Assembly: GCA_963819975.1 (NCBI GenBank)
Contig: CAWFYE010000011.1
Coordinates: 434,001 to 498,000 of the forward strand
Direction: 5' to 3'
DNA: 64,000 nt
Source of the DNA: Palsa-1392 sp963819975
Lineage (GTDB): Bacteria > Verrucomicrobiota > Verrucomicrobiia > Chthoniobacterales > UBA10450
Part shown: positions 1 to 10,306 of the stretch, in pieces
Layout: the number at the start of each line of letters is the position of its first letter
Position numbering within the stretch: the stretch's first letter is position 1
Position numbers and translations under genes: made by a program
Notes under the pieces: model-generated
Seen by the model: only the letters and a program-made list of their open reading frames with translations
Database searches by the model: none
What the model was told of the DNA's origin: nothing

Positions 1-1
1 G

Positions 2-709
2 GGAGAAAAATACGAAAAACGGATCGAGTTCCGCACCGTGTCAGGGAGTGCGGCAGCGAAAAAAGAAAATCCGATCCGCGACCTGATGGCGAAGCGCGCG
101 GCAAAGGAGTTGCGCGACGGTTACTACGTCAACCTCGGCATCGGCATCCCGACACTGGTGGCCAATTTCATTCCCGAGGGCATGAACGTCACCCTCCAAT
201 CCGAGAACGGCTTGTTAGGCATCGGCCCCTTCCCGACCGAGAACGAAGTCGACGCCGACCTGATCAACGCCGGCAAACAGACCATCACGACGATGCCAGG
301 CTCGGCCTTTTTCTCGAGTGCCGATTCCTTCACGATGATCCGCGGCGGTCACATCGACCTCGCCATCCTCGGCGCTTTCGAAGTCACGGACAAAGGCGAC
401 ATCGCCAATTGGATGATCCCCGGCAAGATGGTCAAAGGCCCCGGCGGCGCGATGGATCTCGTCGCGGGAGTGAAGCGGGTGGTGGCGGTGCTGGAGCACA
501 CTTCCAAGGACGGCAGCCCGAAGATTTTGAAAGAATGCACCCTTCCGATCACGGGACTGGGCGTGGTCAACCTTATTATCACCGACCTCTGCGTCTTTGA
601 AGTGAAAGAAGGCGGCGGTCTGGTCCTGACAGAGCTGCATGGCGACGCTACGGTGGACGATATTCGCGCCAAGACAGGCGCGCCCTTCGAGGTTGCTCTC
701 AAAAACTAA
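2..709 (+). CDS. 3-oxoacid CoA-transferase, C-terminal part of an apparent alpha-beta fusion (5' end outside window)
   Basis: Moves CoA from succinyl-CoA to acetoacetate (or a related 3-oxoacid), feeding ketone-body and short-chain acid carbon into acetyl-CoA. The part from about position 38 is a full beta subunit: a nucleotide-loop-like NLGIGIPTLVANF segment and the SENG motif, whose Glu (codon at 203-205) is the catalytic residue of family I CoA-transferases. A GTG at 38 could start a stand-alone subunit B, but the frame is open upstream to the window edge and reads EKYEKRIEFRTV, which resembles the usual C-terminus of subunit A. It then runs through a short Ala/Lys linker into subunit B, as in the single-chain SCOT enzymes. 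I therefore read a fused gene. An acyl-CoA dehydrogenase follows in the same direction after 129 bp. Function is sure; the fusion rests on only 12 upstream codons. Confidence 0.9.
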   Translation, partial: GEKYEKRIEFRTVSGSAAAKKENPIRDLMAKRAAKELRDGYYVNLGIGIPTLVANFIPEGMNVTLQSENGLLGIGPFPTENEVDADLINAGKQTITTMPGSAFFSSADSFTMIRGGHIDLAILGAFEVTDKGDIANWMIPGKMVKGPGGAMDLVAGVKRVVAVLEHTSKDGSPKILKECTLPITGLGVVNLIITDLCVFEVKEGGGLVLTELHGDATVDDIRAKTGAPFEVALKN

Positions 710-712
710 GAC

Positions 713-824
713 GACAGGATTTTTAGGATTTTTCTGATCCAGTCCTCTCGAACGTCCGTAAGCTTAATGACAAGTGACGTGACCTCCTCTCACTTCTCAT
801 CCTGTTAATCCTGTAAATCCTGTC
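713..824. repeat. ACAGGATT-type inverted repeat in the CoA-transferase/acyl-CoA dehydrogenase gap
   Basis: The left arm (713-738) contains GACAGGATTTTTAGGATTTT. The right arm (797-824) is, on the other strand, GACAGGATTTACAGGATTAA. The arms are imperfect inverted copies about 60 bp apart and each holds two or three AGGATT units. Repeats built on ACAGGATT units are common between genes of many environmental bacteria. The pair could fold in mRNA between the two genes. No function is shown. Confidence 0.6.
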
Positions 825-838
825 CACCTTCTACCGCC

Positions 839-2026
<1,188 letters not shown>

Positions 2027-2229
2027 GATTGCGGCTGAACACATCCACGTGTCGCGACGAGTCGCGGAGGACCTCGAGCAGTTCGACATTGGCAGGCGGG
2101 AATGTCTCAACATTTAGGAATGACCCCGGCTTAATCGTCGTTAGGGCGAAAGCCCCGTCGCCAAAAACCGGAGGAGCCGATTCGCACGCTTGACGCCCTC
2201 CCTGCACCTTGCTCATCCTCTCGACCGCT

Positions 2230-4512
2230 ATGAAGCATGCCACATTCCGATTCCTTGTCCTCATGTCCGGGTCTCTCCTGGTCCTGACCTTATCCCAGCT
2301 TGCTCTGCCTCTCGATTCCGCCGGACCGGAGCGTTCCCGGACCGAAACAAAAGAGCGCGAATCGAAGGAGAGTCCCCCCGAAGACTGGTTCGTGACGCAA
2401 CGCGTCACTCATGGTGGAATCCCGGTCGGTGCCTTGGAAAAAGCGGGCGCGCAGGCGGCCGCGCTCAGGGCCACGGCCCAGTCCGATCCGCAGGCGAGAT
2501 TGCGGCGTTGGAAATTTGTCGGGCCAACAAACATCGGCGGCCGCGTAACGGACATTGTGGTCGATCCAGTCGTCGCGGACACGATCTACCTGAGCTCCGC
2601 CACTGGGGGCGTATGGAAAAGTACGGACCGCGGCGCGCGGTTCACGTCCATCTGGCCGACGGAAAACCCGCAATCAATGGGCGCACTCCTTATCACCTCC
2701 ACCGGCACTCTCTTCGCCGGCACGGGTGAAGCGAACCCGGGCGGGGGCAGCATCACTTATGGCGGCTCGGGGATCTACCGTTCGCTCGACGGCGGCGCCA
2801 CCTGGCAACTGGTGGGACTGACGAATTCCGGCGCGATCGGCCGGCTCGCGGTCGATCCGACCAATCCGCAGCATCTCTTCGCCGCGGTCGCTGGGCAACT
2901 CTACAACCATGGCGGCGAGCGTGGCGTTTACGAATCGACGGACGGCGGCTCCACTTGGAATCAGTTACTGGCGGGCGATAACGACACTACCGGAGCAGTC
3001 GATCTCGCGATCGATCCGAGCAACCCCAAGCGCATTTTCGCCGCCATGTGGGACCACTTTCGGGAACCAGATCAGCGTACCTTCGGCGGCCCCGGCTCGG
3101 GTGTTTTACGATCGATGGACGGCGGCGCCACCTGGCAGCGCCTATCGAACGGTTTACCGGCCGCATCCTCGACGATCGGCCGGATCGGCATCGCCCTTTC
3201 CCCTTCCAATCCGCAACGCCTCTACGCCATCATCAATCAGACGAGCGGCCCTTTTCTGGGCTTCTACAAGTCAGACGATGGAGGCGATTCGTGGACCAAG
3301 CTGCCGACCAGCTCGACCCTCTCCGGGGCGCAGTCGAGTTATGGTTGGTGGTTCGGGCGGGTCTGGGTCGATCCACTTGATGAGGCACACGTCTTCGCCG
3401 CTGGGGTGTATCTTTGCGAATCGAAAAACAGCGGATCGACCTTCACCGGGGAATTCAGTCCGCACCCCGACGATCACGCCATGGCCTGGGATTTGAAGGT
3501 GCCGGGCCGCGTTTACCTCGGCACCGACGGCGGCGTTTATCGTTCCGACATGAACGGCTCGGGCGATCTCTGGACGGCGGCAATTAGCCAGCCATTCACT
3601 CAATTCTACAGCGTGGACGTGAGCGAGCAGGACGACAGCCGCCTGGTTGGCGGCGCGCAGGATAACGGCGTCAATCGCTCCTATCCCGGCACCGACTGGA
3701 ACACCTACGTAGGCGGCGACGGGCTCGAGGCGCTGATCGATCCGGTCGACCAGAACTTCGTCTATGGGTGCAGCCAGTACGGCGCTTGTCTTGGTTCGAC
3801 CAACGGCGGCGATTCTCTTTACAACTTCGGCGCGACGGTATCCACCCGGCGAAATTGGCTGACTCCGGTCCAGTTCGATCCGGCTAATCCCGCGATTCTT
3901 TACTACGCCGGCAACCAGGTTAATCGGTCAGTCGACCGCGGTGTGCATTGGTCGGTTATCAGTCCCGACCTGACCGGTGGCCCGGGACGCGATCCCAATT
4001 ATCCATTCGGCACCGTCACAACCGTAGCCGGTGCGAAAACTGATCCCAACCGCGTCCTTGCCGGAACCGATGACGGACGTCTCTGGTTCACTTCTGACCT
4101 CGGCGGGAATTGGACTCAGGTGACCGATCCAGACGTGCCCGGAACCTGGGTCACCCGCGTCACGGTGGATCCACAGAACGCGCAGATTGCATACGCGACC
4201 TTCTCCGGTTTCCGCTCCGGAGACTCCTTACCCTATATTCTAAAGACGACCGATGGCGGGACCACATGGTCGAGCATCGTCGGCAACCTCCCGCAGGCGC
4301 CGGTGAACGACATCGTGGTTATCGGTTCGACCCTCTACGTTGCCTCCGATGTCGGCGTTTTCACCTCGTCGAATGGCGGACGAAAATGGCGCGCGGCGGG
4401 AACGGCCCTCCCGAATGTTCCAGTTACCGATCTCGAGTATAGGGCCGCATCCAACTCTCTCTACGCCGCGACTTTCGGCCGCGGCATGTTTACGTTGGCG
4501 CTCCCGCGCTAA
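2230..4512 (+). CDS. secreted VPS10/sortilin-like Asp-box beta-propeller
   Basis: About 760 residues with an N-terminal signal segment (hydrophobic FLVLMSGSLLVLTLSQLAL near residues 8-26), then many Asp-box/BNR units of the form S-x-D-G-G-x-T-W (SLDGGATWQ, STDGGSTWN, SMDGGATWQ, KSDDGGDSW, KTTDGGTTW). These build large six- to ten-bladed propellers of the sortilin/exo-alpha-sialidase superfamily. No catalytic sialidase residues are obvious, so a binding or scaffold role is more likely than hydrolysis. I choose the ATG at 2230 because it begins directly before the signal segment; an in-frame TTG at 2209 exists. The gene stands alone, with 203 bp upstream. A second, larger member of the superfamily is at 13252-16485. 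No GCCTAACGA copy occurs in it. Confidence 0.85.
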   Translation: MKHATFRFLVLMSGSLLVLTLSQLALPLDSAGPERSRTETKERESKESPPEDWFVTQRVTHGGIPVGALEKAGAQAAALRATAQSDPQARLRRWKFVGPTNIGGRVTDIVVDPVVADTIYLSSATGGVWKSTDRGARFTSIWPTENPQSMGALLITSTGTLFAGTGEANPGGGSITYGGSGIYRSLDGGATWQLVGLTNSGAIGRLAVDPTNPQHLFAAVAGQLYNHGGERGVYESTDGGSTWNQLLAGDNDTTGAVDLAIDPSNPKRIFAAMWDHFREPDQRTFGGPGSGVLRSMDGGATWQRLSNGLPAASSTIGRIGIALSPSNPQRLYAIINQTSGPFLGFYKSDDGGDSWTKLPTSSTLSGAQSSYGWWFGRVWVDPLDEAHVFAAGVYLCESKNSGSTFTGEFSPHPDDHAMAWDLKVPGRVYLGTDGGVYRSDMNGSGDLWTAAISQPFTQFYSVDVSEQDDSRLVGGAQDNGVNRSYPGTDWNTYVGGDGLEALIDPVDQNFVYGCSQYGACLGSTNGGDSLYNFGATVSTRRNWLTPVQFDPANPAILYYAGNQVNRSVDRGVHWSVISPDLTGGPGRDPNYPFGTVTTVAGAKTDPNRVLAGTDDGRLWFTSDLGGNWTQVTDPDVPGTWVTRVTVDPQNAQIAYATFSGFRSGDSLPYILKTTDGGTTWSSIVGNLPQAPVNDIVVIGSTLYVASDVGVFTSSNGGRKWRAAGTALPNVPVTDLEYRAASNSLYAATFGRGMFTLALPR

Positions 4513-4578
4513 AGCGAGTGCCGATTAAGAACGCCCGCAACTAATCTCGTACGCACGCAGTAACCATAACTACGGAGA

Positions 4579-5370
4579 ATGATGACGAACGAAAGAAGTC
4601 GCGAGTTGGTAGCCAAAGTCCCCCATGTAACTCTTCTCTTCTGGATCATTAAGATTCTCGCGACCACGTTGGGAGAAACGGGCGGCGACGCCGTCACCAT
4701 GTCGTGGCTGGGTGAAACAACCTCGGCCTCCAATGGCAGCGGCTACCTGATCGGCACAGGAATTTTCGGCGTCATCTTCATCGTGGCCGTGCTGGTGCAG
4801 ATCAAGGCGGCGAAGTTTCACCCCTTCCTCTATTGGCTGACGATCGTCGCGACGACAACGGTCGGGACCACGCTGGCCGACTATTGCACCAGGTCGCTTG
4901 GGGTCGGTTACACCGGCGGTTCGACCATTTTGTTGATTTGCGTGATTGCGTCGCTCCTGATCTGGCGCTGGGCGACCGGGAGCATCTCGATCAATACTGT
5001 GAGTACCCCGAAGGTGGAGGTCTTCTATTGGGTCACAATCATGTTATCGCAGACGTTGGGCACGGCCCTTGGCGATTGGGTCGCGGATACCAACGGGATG
5101 GGTTATCTCGGGGCGGCTGGACTCTTCGGTAGCCTGCTCGTTGTGACCGCTCTTCTCTACTATTTCACGAGTATCTCACACGCCATTTTATTTTGGGCCG
5201 CATTTATCCTGACTCGCCCGCTCGGGGCAGTGGTTGGCGATTTTCTCGACAAGCCGGTCGCGAAAGGAGGTTTGGATCTCAGCCGCTACACTGCTTCCCT
5301 CGCGCTGGTTGTGGTGATCGCCCTCCTGATCGTGATCTTCCAGCAAAAGCCGGCTCAGAAGGCGCACTGA
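4579..5370 (+). CDS. multispanning membrane protein with four DUF347/COG4705-type repeats
   Basis: A 263-residue integral membrane protein. The same unit recurs four times, each with a Trp-led helix and a T-x-G-x-x-x-(G/A)-D motif: WIIKILATTLGETGGD, WLTIVATTTVGTTLAD, WVTIMLSQTLGTALGD and WAAFILTRPLGAVVGD. The interspersed GVGYTGGS/GMGYLGAA segments also fit the DUF347 repeat family (COG4705). Function is unknown; the repeated acidic residues inside membrane segments are compatible with ion or substrate transport, which is my inference. GGAG lies just upstream of two adjacent ATG codons (4579 and 4582); either could be the start. It is followed tail-to-tail by a minus-strand gene 10 bp away. 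Confidence 0.8.
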   Translation: MMTNERSRELVAKVPHVTLLFWIIKILATTLGETGGDAVTMSWLGETTSASNGSGYLIGTGIFGVIFIVAVLVQIKAAKFHPFLYWLTIVATTTVGTTLADYCTRSLGVGYTGGSTILLICVIASLLIWRWATGSISINTVSTPKVEVFYWVTIMLSQTLGTALGDWVADTNGMGYLGAAGLFGSLLVVTALLYYFTSISHAILFWAAFILTRPLGAVVGDFLDKPVAKGGLDLSRYTASLALVVVIALLIVIFQQKPAQKAH

Positions 5371-5380
5371 TTGTTGCTCG

Positions 5381-6124
5381 TCAGTAGAGCAATCGCATAC
5401 CGCAGTAGCCGATGAGCGCGAGCGAATCATTTGCCGGCACGCGCACATCATGTCCGAGGGAGGCGATCCAGATGCAGTGCTCGTTCAGCTCGTGGCGGAA
5501 GCCCACGTTCACGGTCAGCGTGTCATGCGAAAAACTGGTGCGCGAGGTGCCGTGCAATTCGGCCATCAGCTCCGTTCTCTTGCTTAGGTTCACACCGCCG
5601 ATGATCCCGTAGAGCCATTCAGCGCGGCCGACAGTGCCAATGAAGGGGCCGAACTCGAGTCCGAGGCCGTAGGCGCCAAACGTCTTCTGAAATTCCACCG
5701 GCACTTGAAAACGCGTGCCCGGGTCCGCCAACCCGCGTTGGACGGAGGAATGAACAGGGGTAAAGAGCACACGCGGAAAAGTGGAGAGGGCAAAGCCATC
5801 CTGATCTTCGTCCACAAAACGCCATTTCACCGCCGCCTCCGTGTCACCGAGCCCCCCGATCAACCCGCGGCCGCTCTGTTTCAAGAGCCCGACCGCAGTC
5901 TGCAACGTGAGCTGGATGTGGTCGCCGAGTCCATAGTTCAAGTCGATTCCGGGAGCGTCCAGCGCCCATTCCCCGGGCGAATGCTCGAAGGCGTTCGAGA
6001 GGTTGATCTCCCACTTCCCGTTCCCCGGTGTGCCGGGGTCGTCTGTGATCATCGGCGGCCCGCCTTGCCCCAAAGCAAAGCGAGCCACGAAGGCGAAGAG
6101 TCCGAGCAGGACTAACCGCCGCAT
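5381..6124 (-). CDS. outer-membrane beta-barrel, transporter-like (Phenol_MetA_deg-type)
   Basis: 247 residues with a signal peptide (hydrophobic LVLLGLFAFVARFALG, cleavage near residue 20) and mature start GGPPMITDDPGTPGNGKWEIN. That start is characteristic of the family of predicted outer-membrane channels annotated as transporter or MetA-pathway phenol degradation protein. The rest alternates amphipathic strands and ends in an aromatic residue (RLLY), as expected for a BAM-assembled barrel. It lies 3 bp downstream of the YncE-like propeller gene on the same strand, so the two are probably co-transcribed. Substrate unknown. Confidence 0.75.
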   Translation of the reverse strand: MRRLVLLGLFAFVARFALGQGGPPMITDDPGTPGNGKWEINLSNAFEHSPGEWALDAPGIDLNYGLGDHIQLTLQTAVGLLKQSGRGLIGGLGDTEAAVKWRFVDEDQDGFALSTFPRVLFTPVHSSVQRGLADPGTRFQVPVEFQKTFGAYGLGLEFGPFIGTVGRAEWLYGIIGGVNLSKRTELMAELHGTSRTSFSHDTLTVNVGFRHELNEHCIWIASLGHDVRVPANDSLALIGYCGMRLLY

Positions 6125-6127
6125 GCG

Positions 6128-7144
6128 CTATTTCGTGTCACTGCCCGGCCCGTAGACGAGCAGCTTCATCGTGTTTGGAACGATCGATGGCCGACCGCCG
6201 GGCGATGCCGCCGGTCCAAAATCCGCGGTCGGCAAATAGATGCGGTGCGTTTGCGGATCAAGCGCGATGGTGCGCGCTCCACGCTCTGTTTTCAATTGCT
6301 GCACAAGCGACAATTCGTTAGGCGATTTTCGCTTCGCGATTACGGTCACGCCTTCACCACAGGGAGCAAAGACTAGCTGCTCGGCTTCATCAAACGCACA
6401 GCCATCCGCGCCTTTTCCGATGGGCACATTGCCGACAACTTGGCCGTTCTCGGTATCGACCATTTCCATGATGTTGTTATGGCAGGCCGCGAAGAGACGA
6501 TGATGCGCGGGATCGAGCGCGAGACCGGTCGGCTCCGTGCCGGGAGCAAGTGGCCAATGCGCGCTGACCTCATGCTTCTTCACGTCGATGACCGCAATCT
6601 CGCTCTTGTCCTCCAGGTTGACGTAAACCCGGCCTACCGCAGAATCGACCGCGGGGAATTCTGGACTGCCGCCAAGTGGAATCGTCGCAATGACTTTCTC
6701 GCTCTTTGCGTCGATCACACTGGCAGAGTTTCCGCTGTGATTGAAAACATAGATCTCGCCGGACTTTGGTTCGTAGGCGATCGCATCCGGATTATCTCCG
6801 ACATCGATCTTTGAAACTGTGCGCAGCGTCTTCAAGTCAACCACGCTCGATTTGTTCTCCTTGCCGTTGGTGGAGAATCCGCGCTCCACTTCCGGCACGG
6901 CAAGAAACGCATGTACGCGGGGTGTGTCGGTGATTTCACCGGCGACCGCGTTCTTCTCCAGATCGACTACCACGACTTTCGTGGCGTGCGACACATACAG
7001 ACGATGCGCTGGTGAATCGACCGTCAGAATATCCCAACCGCCTTCCCCACCGATCGGAATCTCCCGCAGGAATTTGTAGGCGCCTTCATCTCCGGCAAAA
7101 GCGCTGGCAGAGAAGACGAGGAAAATGACGAGAGATTTAAGCAT
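6128..7144 (-). CDS. exported YncE-like seven-bladed beta-propeller
   Basis: 338 residues from the ATG at 7142-7144, chosen because it begins directly with a signal peptide (MLKSLVIFLVFSASAFA). The open frame extends 36 codons further upstream but that part looks non-coding. Repeated blades of the YVTN/NHL type follow (DAIAYEPKSGEIYVFNHSGN, FPAVDSAVGRVYVNLEDKSE, GLALDPAHHRLFAACHNN, TIALDPQTHRIYLPTADF). Proteins of this type bind DNA, ligands or partner proteins in the periplasm; no catalytic site is visible. It sits between a PepSY protein (upstream) and a beta-barrel (downstream, 3 bp), all on the minus strand, suggesting an envelope operon. A TCGTTAGGC copy at 6315 encodes the SPNE segment. 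Confidence 0.8.
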   Translation of the reverse strand: MLKSLVIFLVFSASAFAGDEGAYKFLREIPIGGEGGWDILTVDSPAHRLYVSHATKVVVVDLEKNAVAGEITDTPRVHAFLAVPEVERGFSTNGKENKSSVVDLKTLRTVSKIDVGDNPDAIAYEPKSGEIYVFNHSGNSASVIDAKSEKVIATIPLGGSPEFPAVDSAVGRVYVNLEDKSEIAVIDVKKHEVSAHWPLAPGTEPTGLALDPAHHRLFAACHNNIMEMVDTENGQVVGNVPIGKGADGCAFDEAEQLVFAPCGEGVTVIAKRKSPNELSLVQQLKTERGARTIALDPQTHRIYLPTADFGPAASPGGRPSIVPNTMKLLVYGPGSDTK

Positions 7145-7279
7145 GTGAACTTCTACGCCGAATTTGCGATCCGGCACGCATCTCGGTGGAAGGCGAACGC
7201 CCTTCAATTGTGAATGGCCGGATGTCGGGGGTATTCGCCCATCCTGAGTCACATTTAACTCCGGCGCGTCACTAGTCGT

Positions 7280-7633
7280 CTACTTCTGGCCGTCGGCCTT
7301 GTCGGAGGCGGCTTCTTTGGTCTGATCGGACGGCGTCTCTTTGCTCACCGACAGGATCCTGCCCGTTCGAGCGTCCACCAGCACTTCCGTTACGTCCTTG
7401 GTGCCGGTTTTCACGAGATCGAACGACCAGACGAGCGCGTGATGCTCGTTCTCAATTTCTTCGCTCTGCACTTTAGCTCCCGGAACCTTCGCGAGTGCGA
7501 TCTTCTCCGCCTGTGCCTTAGTAATTTTCGCCTCTTTCATCAGTTCGCCTTCGCTCGGTGCGGCCAACAAGGTCGTTGCCATGCCGAAAACGGCCGCGAA
7601 CGATACCGTGGCCATCAGATTAGGTTTCTTCAT
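7280..7633 (-). CDS. exported PepSY-domain protein
   Basis: 117 residues. The signal peptide covers about residues 1-25 (MATVSFAAVFGMATTLLAA). It is followed by one PepSY fold: a KITKAQAEKIALAKVPGAKV helix-strand unit, the SFDLVKTG strand and the VLVDARTGRILSV strand that defines the family. PepSY domains are small periplasmic modules often linked to protease inhibition or to membrane redox and metal systems. The C-terminal tail is charged and low-complexity. It lies 135 bp upstream of the propeller gene on the same strand and may belong to the same transcription unit. Confidence 0.85.
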   Translation of the reverse strand: MKKPNLMATVSFAAVFGMATTLLAAPSEGELMKEAKITKAQAEKIALAKVPGAKVQSEEIENEHHALVWSFDLVKTGTKDVTEVLVDARTGRILSVSKETPSDQTKEAASDKADGQK

Positions 7634-7853
7634 ACTGGTTCGACTCGATCAGACCCGCCGCGTTCAGACTAATCTCGACAGGTTCACGAATAGGTCCGGA
7701 CCCGCTCGGGAAACCGAGTCCCGCGGCGACTCTCCGCCGCCGTCGTCTGCGACTATCGCGCGTTCAAATGAAGTTTCGATGTCTCGACGCCTTGATGACG
7801 CGGCGGCGTCAGAAGGTTCTTGACCATTAGAGAAGACGCCTCACGCTGCGAGG

Positions 7854-8345
7854 ATGATATCACTTCGAACTCTTCTGGTTGTGTCCGCGTTATGGTTAGG
7901 CACGTCGACTCTCGTGCTGGCGGACGATAGTGCGAGTGGGACGATCAGCTTCAAAGATGCCAAGGGGACGGTGAAATATGGGTTTCTGGTCCGCGGCCCT
8001 GATGATTTCGACCCGAGCAAGACGGTCCTGCGGCTTTACCTGTCGAGCGTCGACATCGGGGCCAAGATCAAAGAGGCCAAGACGTTTTCCGAGGCTGACC
8101 GAGAGCTGAAGGATGGCGCGATGGTCGATTTCAGCGATGCTCCACCTCTATCCTACGCGGTCCGGTTGAATCACACGCTCGTGCAGTTAACGGGAGGGAC
8201 CGACCTGAAGGCGTTTACCCTCACCACGAACAAGCCTGATCATCTCGCCGGCAAGTTACACTTCGACGCGACCGCGACCGGTGGCGCCAAGATCGATGCG
8301 ACCTTCGATCTCACTCTCGTGAAAACATTCACGAGCCTGCGCTAA
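7854..8345 (+). CDS. secreted protein of unknown function
   Basis: 163 residues with a clear signal peptide (LLVVSALWLGTSTLVLA, cleavage near residue 23). The mature part is strand-rich: SGTISFKDAKGTVKYGFLVRG, a central charged helix, then two long strands ending in KIDATFDLTLVKTF. No cysteine is present and no catalytic motif is visible. The layout resembles small beta-sandwich exported proteins, but I cannot assign a family. The start at 7854 is the ATG directly before the signal segment, and AGG lies right before it. It is divergent from the PepSY gene and convergent with the mutase gene. Confidence 0.75.
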   Translation: MISLRTLLVVSALWLGTSTLVLADDSASGTISFKDAKGTVKYGFLVRGPDDFDPSKTVLRLYLSSVDIGAKIKEAKTFSEADRELKDGAMVDFSDAPPLSYAVRLNHTLVQLTGGTDLKAFTLTTNKPDHLAGKLHFDATATGGAKIDATFDLTLVKTFTSLR

Positions 8346-8386
8346 ACCCGAGGATTTCGGGAGGGCTGATCTTGTGCCAAAGATAG

Positions 8387-8428
8387 CCGCGAAGATAACA
8401 GCAACAGAAATTCTTGTTATTGCCGCGG
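8387..8428. terminator. bidirectional hairpin between convergent genes
   Basis: The arm CCGCGAAGATAACA (8387-8400) pairs with TGTTATTGCCGCGG (8415-8428) at 11 of 14 positions around a 14-base loop. It lies midway between the stop codons of two convergent genes (8345 and 8474), a usual place for a shared terminator. No long T tract follows, so it may act with Rho. Confidence 0.45.
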
Positions 8429-8473
8429 TGCTAGCGAGACCTCGCACCTTCCGTCCCGTACTAGGTAACCCGG

Positions 8474-10306
8474 CTAGACCATCGGCCGGAAGCGGCCGAC
8501 CAACTCCTGGAGGCATTGCGTAATTTGGCCTAGCGAACAGACCTCGACCGCTTCGAGGAGGGCCGGAAAGGTGTTTTCACCGCTCTCCACCACCGCCGCC
8601 AGCTTATCGAGCGCTTTGCCCGCCTTGCCGGCGTTCGTTTTCTTGAACTTCTTCAGCCGGTTGACCTGCAGTTCCTGTCGCTTGCGCGGGGTTCGCGCCA
8701 GTTCGATCTCGGGCGGCTCTTCATCTGGATCGCGATAACGCGTCAAGCCGACGATCGGCCGCGTTCCGTCGTAAATCTGCTGCTCGTAGCGATGCGCCGC
8801 GTTCTGAATCTGACTGCGCTGATAACGATTCTCGATCGCACCCATCACCCCGCCTAGCGATTCGATTTCGCGGAACTCGTCCAGGATCGCTTTTTCGACC
8901 GCGCGTTCGACCGCTTTCATGCCGGGTGATCCGCTCAGCATATTCATGGTGTGCTTAAAAATGCCCGACTCCTCGAGCAGAATGGCCTGCCCGTGGGCGG
9001 CGAGCCGGATCCATTCTTCGCTCGGCGTGGTGAACGGTTCATCCGCACTGTTCGAATGACAGGAGTTGGTCCCGTTCATGTAGGCGAGCATCAACTCGGC
9101 GGCCGTTCTCGTTAGGTTATTTTTGAATTCCGCTGCAATCAGCGAGCGACCGCTCGTCTGAGTGTGGAGTTTGAACATCTGTCCGCGCGGCTTCGCGCCG
9201 AAAACGTCGCGCATTCCGATCGCCCAGATTTTTCGCGAGACTCGCGAGAGCGCGATGTATTCCACGTCGAGACCGCAATCGAGGAAAAAGGAAAGGCGCG
9301 AGCCGAATTGGTCGACCGGCACGCCCCGGGCCGCGAGCATTTCCGCGTAGGCGAAACCGTTCGAAAGTGTGTAGGCCGCTTGCTGCACCGGAGTCGAGCC
9401 CGCTTCGCCGATGTGATAGCCGCTGATCGAAACCGGGTACCAACGCGGCATATGCTCGGTCGTCCACTCGATCATGTCGCAGAGAAAACGAAGCGACGCC
9501 TCGGTCGGGAAAATGGTCTCGTTCTGCGCCTGGACTTCCTTGAAAATGTCGGCTTGGATCGTGCCTCGGAGATTCGGCACGACCTTCGGCCCGAAGCGGC
9601 GTTTCGCGGCCGCGATATACATCGCCATGATGATCGGAGCCGGTCCGCTGATCGTCATCGAGGCGGAGAAATTCGGCGCGCCGACCTCGAAGCCATCATA
9701 AAGCCGGACCATGTCCTCGACGGTGTCGACCGCAACGCCGCCCTCGCCGATTTTGCCCATCACGCCCTCAGCGTCCGAATCAATCCCGTAAAGCGTCGGC
9801 CCGTCGAAGGCGGTGCTGAGACGTTTCGAGCGCTGATGCGCACTGAGGAAATGGAAACGCCTGTTCGTGTCCTCCGCGAGCATCAGGCCGGAGAAAAGAC
9901 GGGTCGGTTCTTCCTGCGGAATCGCCTTCGGCTTGGTGCCATTCGACTTTGCGCTATGATCGTTTTTGCCGTTAGGCGATTTGCGGTAACCGCCGGTCTC
10001 TATCTCCTCCAGCGGCTCGAGATACATCTCCCGGTAGGCACCGTTCAGGTAAGGAAATTCACCTGGTAATCCGTCCCCGAAAAGATAACGCGCGATCTCG
10101 CCCGGTTCGTCGATCTCCGGCAAGGCGAGCCGTGGCAACGGCAGACCAGTGGGAGCGCGTCCGATGGGAATCTCGGCCTTGATTTTGTTCCAGCGCTCCA
10201 TCATTTCGCGGCCGAATTTTGCGTCCGACCGCGCGCGCTTTACCTGTTCGAGCACGAACTTCTCGTGCTTCTCCACCGACTCGACGACTGCTCCCAGTTT
10301 GCTCAT
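8474..10306 (-). CDS. acyl-CoA mutase catalytic subunit, IcmF-type, lacking B12 and GTPase domains
   Basis: 610-residue mutase barrel of the methylmalonyl-CoA mutase superfamily. It performs the adenosylcobalamin carbon-skeleton rearrangement of a short acyl-CoA. Family landmarks are NRRFHFLSAHQRSKRLSTAFD near 148-168, GTIQADIFKE near 248 and the SISGYHIGEAGST active-site segment near 295. The position that is Arg207 in methylmalonyl-CoA mutase (RN) is Gln261 here (QAQN), as in isobutyryl-CoA mutases, so methylmalonyl-CoA is an unlikely substrate. The position matching Tyr89 still appears to be Tyr (Y91), whereas isobutyryl-CoA mutases use Phe. A hydrophilic stretch of about 35 residues (105-140, rich in N, K, S, G) interrupts the substrate-binding N-terminus. 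The gene overlaps the upstream B12/GTPase gene by 4 bp (ATGA), so the pair should be made in equal amounts. Isobutyryl- or isovaleryl-CoA are possible substrates. Confidence 0.9.
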   Translation of the reverse strand: MSKLGAVVESVEKHEKFVLEQVKRARSDAKFGREMMERWNKIKAEIPIGRAPTGLPLPRLALPEIDEPGEIARYLFGDGLPGEFPYLNGAYREMYLEPLEEIETGGYRKSPNGKNDHSAKSNGTKPKAIPQEEPTRLFSGLMLAEDTNRRFHFLSAHQRSKRLSTAFDGPTLYGIDSDAEGVMGKIGEGGVAVDTVEDMVRLYDGFEVGAPNFSASMTISGPAPIIMAMYIAAAKRRFGPKVVPNLRGTIQADIFKEVQAQNETIFPTEASLRFLCDMIEWTTEHMPRWYPVSISGYHIGEAGSTPVQQAAYTLSNGFAYAEMLAARGVPVDQFGSRLSFFLDCGLDVEYIALSRVSRKIWAIGMRDVFGAKPRGQMFKLHTQTSGRSLIAAEFKNNLTRTAAELMLAYMNGTNSCHSNSADEPFTTPSEEWIRLAAHGQAILLEESGIFKHTMNMLSGSPGMKAVERAVEKAILDEFREIESLGGVMGAIENRYQRSQIQNAAHRYEQQIYDGTRPIVGLTRYRDPDEEPPEIELARTPRKRQELQVNRLKKFKKTNAGKAGKALDKLAAVVESGENTFPALLEAVEVCSLGQITQCLQELVGRFRPMV

